A DNA stretch of 5,767 bases from DUOH01 sp036562625 (GTDB lineage: Bacteria > Bacillota > UBA4882 > UBA10575). The stretch lies in contig DATCJV010000024.1 in the NCBI GenBank assembly GCA_036562625.1, forward strand, positions 1-5,767, read 5' to 3'. The translations under genes were made by a program, and so were the position numbers. Within the stretch, counting starts at the first letter, position 1, and each line of letters opens with the position of its first letter. This document shows positions 1 to 5,536 of this stretch, piece by piece. Under the pieces are notes generated by a model. That model was given only the letters and a program-made list of their open reading frames with translations. It ran no database searches and had not been told where the DNA came from.

Positions 1-731
1 TCGACCTCACGCGCGATCTCCGGATCCGGTTCATATAATTCCACCTCAATTTTGGGTTTACCGATCTCCTGTTGAATTTTTTCTTGGATAGCCACCAGTT
101 TTTTTATTTCTTCATGCCCAAAGAGAATGGCCTCCAACAACTCTTCTTCAGGTACTTCATTGGCGCCTGCTTCTACCATCATGATAGCGTCCTTGGTACC
201 GGCGACTATGATGTCAAAATCGCTCTTGGCGTCTTCTTCCACTGAAGGATTGATGATCAGACGTCCGTCGACCCGTCCCACATGAACACCTGCGATCGGC
301 CCGGCAAAGGGAATCTCTGAAATGGTCAAAGCTAATGAAGCGCCGAACATTGCGGTTGTATCTGAAGGGTTGTTCGGATCCGCAGAAAGCACCGTCGCTA
401 CGATCTGCACATCATTACGGAAACCCTTCGGAAAAAGCGGACGGAGCGGACGGTCAATCGTTCTGGCCGCCAGGATAGCGCTTTCCGGAGGCCGGCCTTC
501 CCTACGGAGAAAACTTCCGGGAATCTTACCGACTGCATAAAGCCTCTCTTCATAATCGACTAATAAAGGAAAGAAATCAATTCCTTCCCTTGGTTGAGCA
601 GCTAATACTGCTGTTACCAAGACAACGGTATCTCCGTATTTAACCAAGACTGAACCATTAGCCTGTTTAGCCACTTTACCGATTTCCATAATAAGTGGTC
701 TGCCTGCTAATTCTTCTTTCCAAACATGCAA
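1..731 (-). CDS. pnp: Polynucleotide phosphorylase (PNPase), N-terminal 243 residues, cut by window edge
   Basis: PNPase degrades RNA 3'-to-5' by phosphorolysis and releases nucleoside diphosphates; it acts in the cytoplasm and often joins RNA-degrading complexes. The visible 243 residues form the first RNase PH-like domain and the start of the following linker or helical region. Hallmarks seen are AGRPLIMEIGKVAKQANGSV (9-28), KYGDTVVLVT (31-40), the RNA-contacting loop PGSFLRREGRP (71-81), the segment ARTIDRPLRPLFPKGFRN (89-106) and GVHVGRVDGRLIINPS (148-163). Full-length enzymes are about 700 residues, so roughly two thirds, including the second PH domain and the KH and S1 domains, lie beyond position 1. 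I chose the TTG start at 731-729 because AGGAGG lies 9 bases upstream. The nearby ATG at 728-726 is in another frame and hits a stop after six codons; in-frame Met15 would delete the first beta strand. The gene lies downstream of rpsO, as in many bacteria. No frameshift or missing motif is visible in this part. Confidence 0.97.
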   Translation of the reverse strand, partial: MHVWKEELAGRPLIMEIGKVAKQANGSVLVKYGDTVVLVTAVLAAQPREGIDFFPLLVDYEERLYAVGKIPGSFLRREGRPPESAILAARTIDRPLRPLFPKGFRNDVQIVATVLSADPNNPSDTTAMFGASLALTISEIPFAGPIAGVHVGRVDGRLIINPSVEEDAKSDFDIIVAGTKDAIMMVEAGANEVPEEELLEAILFGHEEIKKLVAIQEKIQQEIGKPKIEVELYEPDPEIAREV

Positions 732-740
732 ATGTATATA

Positions 741-746
741 CCTCCT
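741..746 (-). promoter_or_regulatory. Ribosome binding site deciding the TTG start of pnp
   Basis: On the minus strand the sequence reads GGAAAGGAGG with the AGGAGG core at 746-741, followed by a 9-base spacer and the TTG at 731-729. It is the only strong Shine-Dalgarno match close to the PNPase reading frame, and it supports a non-ATG start. Confidence 0.8.
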
Positions 747-803
747 TTCCAATCCTGTTCACAAAATATGGCCATCTGTCTCTGGCCCTTTAATTACTTA
801 ATC

Positions 804-829
804 ATAGATTTCGCGAAAGCGCAATCTAT
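804..829 (-). promoter_or_regulatory. Hairpin in the pnp mRNA leader
   Basis: Minus-strand arms ATAGATTGCGC (829-819) and GCGAAATCTAT (814-804) pair around a TTTC loop: seven outer pairs, one G-A mismatch and three inner G/C pairs. It ends about 73 bases before the pnp start codon. In E. coli, the pnp leader carries a stem that RNase III cuts and that PNPase then acts on for autoregulation; a similar role here is inference only. The same hairpin on the plus strand is followed by TTTTT, so it could also act as a weak plus-strand terminator, but there is no plus-strand gene to end. The rest of 732-995 contains no convincing ORF. Confidence 0.4.
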
Positions 830-876
830 TTTTGGTTTTGCCGAAATTCTCGCCCTCATACCCGGCTGCGTCTCTG

Positions 877-882
877 ATTATA
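877..882 (-). promoter_or_regulatory. Possible -10 element of a pnp promoter
   Basis: The minus strand carries an exact TATAAT at 882-877, about 146 bases upstream of the pnp start. There is no good -35: the hexamer 17 bases upstream is TGGCGC, with only two matches to TTGACA, and no TG extension precedes the -10. The box sits in one arm of an imperfect inverted repeat (ATTATGGCG at 909-901 against CGCC-CACT-ATAAT at 889-877) around a GC-rich spacer. A separate promoter is plausible because a strong terminator separates rpsO from pnp, but read-through could also supply pnp. Confidence 0.3.
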
Positions 883-996
883 GTGGGCGGCCTCCCCCCG
901 CGCCATAATGAGTACAGAAATCTGATCTCCGGTCCGGAATAGGCCGGGGCAATTCTTCCCGTTGTCGTTTAGTCTGCCACTAAATGGATTTAATTA

Positions 997-1025
997 AAAG
1001 AAAAGCGGGCAACCCGCTTTTCTTT
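997..1025 (-). terminator. Intrinsic terminator of rpsO
   Basis: A perfect 13-base-pair stem (AAAGAAAAGCGGG with CCCGCTTTTCTTT, given on either strand) closes a 3-base loop at 1010-1012. On the minus strand the GC core is followed by TTTTCTTTTAATTAAAT, a U-rich tail. The upstream arm overlaps two bases of the rpsO TAA codon (1026-1024). The stem is symmetric enough to act in both directions, though no plus-strand gene approaches it. Confidence 0.9.
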
Positions 1026-1293
1026 ATTTACGCAGACCGAGACGGTCAATAATCGCCCTGTAACGCTGGATATCCTTTTTAGACAAGTAGTTCAGCAAAC
1101 CGCGTCTTTGACCAACCATTTTTAGTAATCCTCTGCGTGAATGATGGTCTTTCTTATGAATCTTCAAGTGTTCAGTAAGGTAATTAATGCGTTCGGTTAA
1201 AATGGCGATCTGAACTTCCGGAGAACCTGTATCGCCCTCATGGGTCCGGTACTTCTCAATGATTTGTCTTTTTGTTTCTTGGTTCAAAGCCAT
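1024..1293 (-). CDS. rpsO: 30S ribosomal protein S15
   Basis: S15 is a primary-binding protein of the small ribosomal subunit; it binds the three-way junction of the central domain of 16S rRNA and bridges to the large subunit. The product is 89 residues, the usual bacterial length. Family features seen are the N-terminal helix, DTGSPEVQIAILTERI (21-36), and the S15 signature from LTEHLKIHKKDHHSRRGLL onward, including the rRNA-contacting residues His42, Asp49 and Ser52, then GQRRGLLNYL (61-70). The ATG at 1293-1291 follows GAGGAGGTGA with a 7-base spacer. The frame stays open upstream to 1398, but that 35-residue extension has no S15 homology and lies in the leader, so I reject the longer form. 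The gene has its own promoter and a terminator at its stop, and it lies before pnp. S15 represses its own translation in several bacteria through differing leader folds. Confidence 0.98.
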   Translation of the reverse strand: MALNQETKRQIIEKYRTHEGDTGSPEVQIAILTERINYLTEHLKIHKKDHHSRRGLLKMVGQRRGLLNYLSKKDIQRYRAIIDRLGLRK

Positions 1294-1304
1294 GTCTAAT
1301 TCAC

Positions 1305-1373
1305 CTCCTCTTTGTCCACTAACCCCCCAACCGCGGTAACCGTTGGAGGAGCGGTTATCCCAGATGGGGTTAA
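1305..1373 (-). promoter_or_regulatory. Structured rpsO 5' leader, candidate S15 autoregulatory element
   Basis: On the minus strand, UUAACCCC (1373-1366) can pair with GGGGUUAG (1326-1319, U-G at the base), enclosing AACCGC (1356-1351) with GCGGUU (1334-1329). The inner loop begins UCCUCC (1350-1345), which is complementary to the rpsO Shine-Dalgarno region: CUCCUC at 1351-1346 with GAGGAG at 1310-1305, six bases. That pairing would make a pseudoknot or an alternative fold that hides the ribosome binding site. An alternative hairpin, CCAAC with GUUGG, overlaps the same region. S15 autoregulation through leader pseudoknots or three-way junctions is established in E. coli and Geobacillus; assigning that role here is inference from base pairing alone. 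Confidence 0.5.
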
Positions 1374-1403
1374 GATTGAAAATGTATGAAGCGCACACCT
1401 TTT

Positions 1404-1426
1404 AAAAAAACCGGCTCGCACGCCAG
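1404..1426 (-). terminator. Short terminator-like hairpin at the rpsO transcription start
   Basis: On the minus strand CTGGC (1426-1422) pairs with GCCGG (1415-1411), one pair being U-G, around a GTGCGA loop, and is followed directly by seven T (1410-1404). The stem is only five pairs, so it is a weak terminator. It is the only terminator-like structure I see after the U32 gene and could end the zapA-CvpA-U32 transcript. It also falls at the first bases of the predicted rpsO transcript, where it might instead be a 5' end hairpin. Confidence 0.4.
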
Positions 1427-1431
1427 AATAA

Positions 1432-1460
1432 ATTTTACCACAGTTCACATCCAGTGTAAA
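1432..1460 (-). promoter_or_regulatory. Sigma-A-type promoter of rpsO
   Basis: On the minus strand the -35 is TTTACA (1460-1455, five of six to TTGACA), the spacer is exactly 17 bases, and the -10 is TAAAAT (1437-1432, five of six to TATAAT) preceded by TGG, an extended -10. The start would be near 1425, giving a leader of about 130 bases before the rpsO ATG. It is the best promoter in the window. Confidence 0.8.
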
Positions 1461-1553
1461 CCATTTGTTTTCAACACCTTGTGAAGCGTGCCACCGTGCG
1501 CATAAAATGTTCGTTCAGAGTAATTAAATAACCTGCTCCGGCCAGTTTCTTTC

Positions 1554-4121
1554 TTACATAATACCCCGGTGATAATGACCTCTGGTCAACTTCCGGCCGG
1601 TAATCCGTTCCAATTCCGCCCAGACTTTAACCCGCCACTCCTCTTCGGCCTTTTCTTGCGCGTAAGCCTCTTGAAAGATCCTGATAATTTCTCCGTTGGT
1701 CTGGGCCGGGTAATAGCGTAAATCCAAACGCAAGCGTAACGCCCGGTTGCTCAAGTCCGGTACTTCTCTGACCAAGCAAAGGTCTCTGCTGTTCAACAAA
1801 TGCATCCGGCAAAATTCATCCGTTAACACGGGAAAATCAATTCCTTTTCGATCCCTTAAGAAAAAGCGTCCTTCGCGACAAGTTCCTGTACACTCTTGCG
1901 GAGAACTTCCCCCGACCCAAGCGCCAATCGGACAAAATTGTGAGACCATTAATTCGATGGGTCCGAAGACGACTAATTCCAAATCATACCGGTTTAATTC
2001 AGTGTTTTGGAGTAGAGAAATGATCTCTTTCCGGGAAAGCTCCGGAGAGAAGGTAAAGCCTTTCACGGTCTTTTCGGCAAGGAGAGTCGCACCGTAACTA
2101 TTAAGGGTATGAAAGCCATAGTCCAGATAGATCGGAAGCTTCGTCTCCGCCAGGACCCTCTGTACACTGCCAGGGAAAGTAACCAGCACGGCAGCGGGGT
2201 TTAGTTCTTGAATAAAATTCAGGTAATCAGTGAGGTGGGTCCGCTCTCTTTGCCTGGTGATCTTAGGTAAAGCAATAGTCAGCTCCGCCCCTGCCTGTCC
2301 AATAATTTCTGCTGCTTGCTGTAAAGCTGCTCTATCCCAACGAAAACTTGGCTGATAAGTCTCTCCTCCAATTATAAAACTGGTGACTTCCAGAGAAAGG
2401 GCTACTTCAAGAGTTTTTAGATCCCCGGCATAGACTGTAAAATAAGATTTCCCAGTCCGTGGCCGGCCAGTTCGTCTCTGTTCAGCCTCGATCCTTACTT
2501 CTCGCAGAGCAGCGGGCCGACTTCGACGTGTCCTGTACCTTTCCAACCTTTTGGCACTGAGCTCTTGGACGATTCTTCTTCTTAATTCATGGATTTTACC
2601 ATAGGGGAAGATCGGTTCTCCGCTGATCTCCGCTTGAAACTCTTCAACAATGAAAGGGGAATCCCCCATTCTGGTCAAATGTTCTTTCAATACTTCTTCC
2701 GTAACCGGTCTTTTCTTGGCCACACCAGCTTTCTCTTCCGAAGTTACGGTGACGGAATGTCCTTCCTGGTCCCAACAGGTCGCGACCAAAGGTTGATTCG
2801 GGGCCAGCCAGGCCTGGAGACGACAAGGCAGCCTGCTTTCGACAAAATCATTCCTGAGCATCTTTTGAATCTGCTCTGTAATTTTCCGGGATGAGGTGAG
2901 AAAGACCCTGTCTCCGGGGTAGGCGGATTTTGGTAAAGCGAATACTACTATGTCGCCGGGGGCGGCTTTTTCCACTCTGACTCCGTTGAGTCTCAGATCT
3001 TCAACGATGGCCCCCAACCGCCCCCCTTTTTTGACCCAAACTTCAATTCCGTCTCCTTCCCTGATCCCGGCTTCGAGCGCCACAGTCACCCGGCCTTTCT
3101 GCTGGTTATAAGCGGTAACCCGGCCTAAAAAACGCCCTCTATTGCTGGGCCGGTGAGCGCTCATCAGTTCGGGTCCCAGATCCTGATGTAGATAGCCGGC
3201 GGACAGGCCACGATTAAAAACGGTCTCTAAAGTTTTGAGTTCATCAGGTTCAGGCCTAAAATGTCCCGCCTCCGCTTCCAGACGATGCAGAGCGTTTCTA
3301 TAGACCCTCACTACAGTCCCAACATATTCCGGCCCCTTCATTCTGCCCTCAATCTTCAAGGATTTAACGCCGGCGGCGGCGAGCGCCGGCAGATACGGCA
3401 AGAGCGAAATATCCTTGGGAGAAAGCAGATGGGCGCCTTCAGTTTGCACTAGGGAGAGGTCTTTTTCTTTAAATCCGGTAGTAGTCTGCGGACAGGAGCG
3501 GATTAATTGATACTCCATTCGGCATGGTTGGGCGCACCGCCCGCGGTTGCCACTTCTGCCCCCAATTAGACTGCTGAAGAGACAGGCTCCAGAGTAAGAG
3601 ACACATAAAGCTCCATGCACAAAAACTTCAAGTTCCATTCCGGTTTCCCTATAAATCTCCGCTATTTCTCCAACAGAAACTTCTCTGGCTAGAACCACTC
3701 TTTTTACCCCAAGCTCTTGGAGAAGACGGACACCAGCCACATCAGTCACAGTCATTTGCGTGCTGGCATGAACTTCCAAATCCGGCCATAAACGGCGGAT
3801 TAGATATAAAAGCCCCATATCCTGTATGATCAGGGCATCAACCCCCAACTCGTACAAGGCGGCAATATAGTCTAAAGCCGGCGTCAGCTCATCCTCTTTG
3901 ATTAAAGTGTTGACGGTTACATACATTTTCCTCCCGCGTAGATGCAGATAGTCGGCTACTTCAGCCAGTTCAGACAGGTCAAAATTGACTGCGTTTTGCC
4001 TAGCGTTAAACAGCTTACCACCGAGATAAAAGGCATCGGCTCCTCCTGCCACTCCTGCTTTGAGCGCCTCCCAGTCTCCGGCCGGAGCCAGGAGTTCCAT
4101 CTTCTTCGCCGGTTGTTTCAT
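1554..4121 (-). CDS. U32 family protein with DUF3656-like middle region (RlhA/TrhP-like RNA hydroxylation factor), 855 residues
   Basis: Members of the U32 family, once called collagenase-like peptidases, include RlhA (23S rRNA C2501 hydroxylation), TrhP (tRNA U34 hydroxylation) and UbiU/UbiV; those characterised bind an iron-sulfur cluster. Residues 8-200 show the U32 barrel: MELLAPAGD (8-16), GADAFYLGG (27-35), HASTQMTV (118-125) and the family signature from E165 (EVFVHGALCVSYSGAC). Cysteines 173, 180, 196 and 200 are likely cluster ligands. SPKDISLLPYL (234-244) and KSLKIEGRMKGPEYV (253-267) complete the core. A beta-rich part follows at about 320-410, resembling the arrangement in RlhA. 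Residues about 558-785 look like a second, degenerate U32 unit with Cys730, 744, 748 and 771. E. coli RlhA is about 650 residues, so this is the long form. AGGAGG (4141-4136) lies 14 bases before the ATG, inside the CvpA gene, whose stop is 8 bases upstream; coupled translation is likely. The substrate, rRNA or tRNA, cannot be told from sequence. Confidence 0.9.
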   Translation of the reverse strand: MKQPAKKMELLAPAGDWEALKAGVAGGADAFYLGGKLFNARQNAVNFDLSELAEVADYLHLRGRKMYVTVNTLIKEDELTPALDYIAALYELGVDALIIQDMGLLYLIRRLWPDLEVHASTQMTVTDVAGVRLLQELGVKRVVLAREVSVGEIAEIYRETGMELEVFVHGALCVSYSGACLFSSLIGGRSGNRGRCAQPCRMEYQLIRSCPQTTTGFKEKDLSLVQTEGAHLLSPKDISLLPYLPALAAAGVKSLKIEGRMKGPEYVGTVVRVYRNALHRLEAEAGHFRPEPDELKTLETVFNRGLSAGYLHQDLGPELMSAHRPSNRGRFLGRVTAYNQQKGRVTVALEAGIREGDGIEVWVKKGGRLGAIVEDLRLNGVRVEKAAPGDIVVFALPKSAYPGDRVFLTSSRKITEQIQKMLRNDFVESRLPCRLQAWLAPNQPLVATCWDQEGHSVTVTSEEKAGVAKKRPVTEEVLKEHLTRMGDSPFIVEEFQAEISGEPIFPYGKIHELRRRIVQELSAKRLERYRTRRSRPAALREVRIEAEQRRTGRPRTGKSYFTVYAGDLKTLEVALSLEVTSFIIGGETYQPSFRWDRAALQQAAEIIGQAGAELTIALPKITRQRERTHLTDYLNFIQELNPAAVLVTFPGSVQRVLAETKLPIYLDYGFHTLNSYGATLLAEKTVKGFTFSPELSRKEIISLLQNTELNRYDLELVVFGPIELMVSQFCPIGAWVGGSSPQECTGTCREGRFFLRDRKGIDFPVLTDEFCRMHLLNSRDLCLVREVPDLSNRALRLRLDLRYYPAQTNGEIIRIFQEAYAQEKAEEEWRVKVWAELERITGRKLTRGHYHRGIM

Positions 4122-4129
4122 CTTGATTA

Positions 4130-5155
4130 CTAATTCCTCCTGAATTTGTAGTCCCGATCCTGATCTTCTATTAATTGGACCCCATACTGATAAAGGTCTT
4201 TAATTATTTGGAGGTCCAATTCGGAATAATCATGAAAAAGTTCCTGCTGGGGCTGGGGGACTAGATCAAAGTATTCATCATAGACATTCTCATCGTCTTC
4301 ACTGTATTCCCCTGGTAAAAATGGCGGGTGTTCTTCTGAACCATATTTCCCACAGACCGGGCAAGGGATGATCGGAAAGGTCGGGGCTGGATTCGGCCAC
4401 ACCTGACAATTTGTACCCCGGTGGGGAGTACGGCCCTCCCATGGGCAACGGCGGTAAAAAAGGTGATAACCTTCGAAGGTTTGGCAGCCATCGCTCACCC
4501 TGCCGCATCCCGTACAGGCAAACCGGGGAAAATAAAAAAGACCTTTTCTGACCCGCCCTTGATACTTTACGATTCCCCCGCATGCGATACAAGCAGACAG
4601 GTCCAGGTCTTCATATCTGATTTTTCGCAATTGAAGTCCTTCAGGGGAAAGGAAAAGGCGCGGTACATTAGCAGGAAGCGCTTGTTCTTGAAGGAAAAAA
4701 AAGACCGGCGCCAGTTTTAATACATCTTCGGCCAATTGTGAATCGTAGATAAAATTGTGTAGAAACTCCCAAGGCAGGGCAGAGATTAATAATAAGATCA
4801 TCACCCAGATCAGCAAGACCTTAATCCCGCCAAAAATCGCCCCCGCTACCCCATCAACCACTGAAATCGTAGAAGTCTCCGTATGTTCCCGCCACTTCAT
4901 GCCCAAAAAGCCCATTATTCCGCTGACTGCGACGGCAATTAAGATAAAACCAATTATATTGCCAAGGCTTTCTGAGATATTCAACCACCCGGAGAAGGCA
5001 TAACCTAATTCATTATAAAAATGAAAAGCCATGATTAGGGCGAAGATCGTGCCGAAGAATCCAAAGATTTGCTGGACAAAACCGCTGATATATCCACGAT
5101 AAATACAAAAGATCACTGTGCCGGTGATGGCCCAATCCAATCCATTGAAGTTCAT
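4130..5155 (-). CDS. CvpA family membrane protein with a cysteine-rich, zinc-ribbon-like C-terminal extension
   Basis: The product is 341 residues. Residues 1-150 resemble CvpA-family membrane proteins: four hydrophobic segments at about 5-22, 27-48, 62-86 and 104-127, a GLDW start, the YRGYISGFVQQ segment (19-29) and VVDGVAGAIFGGIK (99-112). E. coli CvpA is needed for colicin V production, and family members are linked to envelope functions, but no mechanism is settled. Typical members are about 160-180 residues. Here about 190 residues follow: CxxC pairs at 189/192, 214/217 and 265/268, single cysteines at 224, 237 and 250, and an acidic, aromatic tail (284-341). The paired cysteines suggest metal-binding ribbons; I do not recognise the domain. 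I start at 5155 because GAGGAGGG lies 5 bases upstream; an in-frame ATG at 5185 adds ten residues but has no ribosome binding site. The gene follows zapA by 102 bases and precedes the U32 gene by 8. Confidence 0.8.
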   Translation of the reverse strand: MNFNGLDWAITGTVIFCIYRGYISGFVQQIFGFFGTIFALIMAFHFYNELGYAFSGWLNISESLGNIIGFILIAVAVSGIMGFLGMKWREHTETSTISVVDGVAGAIFGGIKVLLIWVMILLLISALPWEFLHNFIYDSQLAEDVLKLAPVFFFLQEQALPANVPRLFLSPEGLQLRKIRYEDLDLSACIACGGIVKYQGRVRKGLFYFPRFACTGCGRVSDGCQTFEGYHLFYRRCPWEGRTPHRGTNCQVWPNPAPTFPIIPCPVCGKYGSEEHPPFLPGEYSEDDENVYDEYFDLVPQPQQELFHDYSELDLQIIKDLYQYGVQLIEDQDRDYKFRRN

Positions 5156-5160
5156 TTTTC

Positions 5161-5166
5161 CCTCCT
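5161..5166 (-). promoter_or_regulatory. Ribosome binding site deciding the CvpA start
   Basis: AGGAGG at 5166-5161, within GAGGAGGG, sits 5 bases before the ATG at 5155-5153. The upstream in-frame ATG at 5185 is preceded by CGCACGCGCGG, which has no Shine-Dalgarno match and can itself fold into a small hairpin (UCCGC with GCGGA, 5198-5185). This favours the 341-residue form. The 5156-5257 gap shows no promoter, in keeping with co-transcription from zapA. Confidence 0.7.
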
Positions 5167-5257
5167 CATGGGTAGGAAAATTCATCCGCGCGTGCGGAAG
5201 ACTTGTTCATGCAGTTCAAATCTGTTTATACACAATCAGATTTTTTACTTAATGCCA

Positions 5258-5536
5258 TTATTTTGCTTCCTGTATTAATTTTACCATTTTCTCATGTTCC
5301 ATACTTAATTTCTGATATTTATCGGTCATTTGTAAAGCCACCAATACAGCCAGTTGCGTTTTGGACAGCTTCGCCTCACCGTGCGTTTCTTGCACTTGCC
5401 TAACCTGGTCTTCGAAGAACTGAACCATGCTTCGGATATAATCGGGTGAATCAGGACCGATAATGGTATAATCTTCACCCATGATTTTTACAGTAACCCG
5501 ATTGACTTTAGTTTCCTCATTTTTTCTGGTAAGCAT
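5258..5536 (-). CDS. zapA: Cell division protein ZapA
   Basis: ZapA binds FtsZ in the cytoplasm and promotes bundling of filaments in the division ring. The 92-residue product has the family layout: a small N-terminal globular part with VNRVTVKIMGEDYTIIGPDS (11-30), then PDYIRSMVQFFEDQV (31-45), and a long helix (about 55-92) including LSKTQLAVLVALQMTDKYQK (57-76), predicted to form the dimeric coiled coil. Length fits the short Gram-positive form. The ATG at 5536 follows a modest site, GGGTGGTG, with a 4-base spacer. Nine or ten residues precede the usual family start near Val11, but no start codon exists there, so the upstream ATG is preferred. It is the first recognised gene of the likely zapA-CvpA-U32 operon; zapA is next to a CvpA-family gene in Bacillus subtilis as well. 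Confidence 0.92.
   Translation of the reverse strand: MLTRKNEETKVNRVTVKIMGEDYTIIGPDSPDYIRSMVQFFEDQVRQVQETHGEAKLSKTQLAVLVALQMTDKYQKLSMEHEKMVKLIQEAK

Noticed and set aside
770..787. Short inverted repeat GGCCA/TGGCC in the pnp leader as a second terminator
   Set aside because: Only five pairs with an 8-base loop and no proper T-run follow it on either strand.
726..908. Plus-strand 60-codon ORF in the pnp leader
   Set aside because: It has no clear ribosome binding site, no recognisable family, and it lies opposite the pnp leader and start region.
1294..1398. 35-residue N-terminal extension of S15 from an ATG at 1398
   Set aside because: It has no S15 similarity, covers the structured leader and lacks a ribosome binding site, whereas the ATG at 1293 has a strong one and gives the standard 89 residues.
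5218..5243. Hairpin AAATCTG/CAGATTT followed by T on the plus strand between zapA and the CvpA gene
   Set aside because: The stem is AT-rich with a 12-base loop, the T-run is on the plus strand where no gene ends, and on the minus strand it lacks a U-tract. It is unlikely to be a real terminator of zapA.
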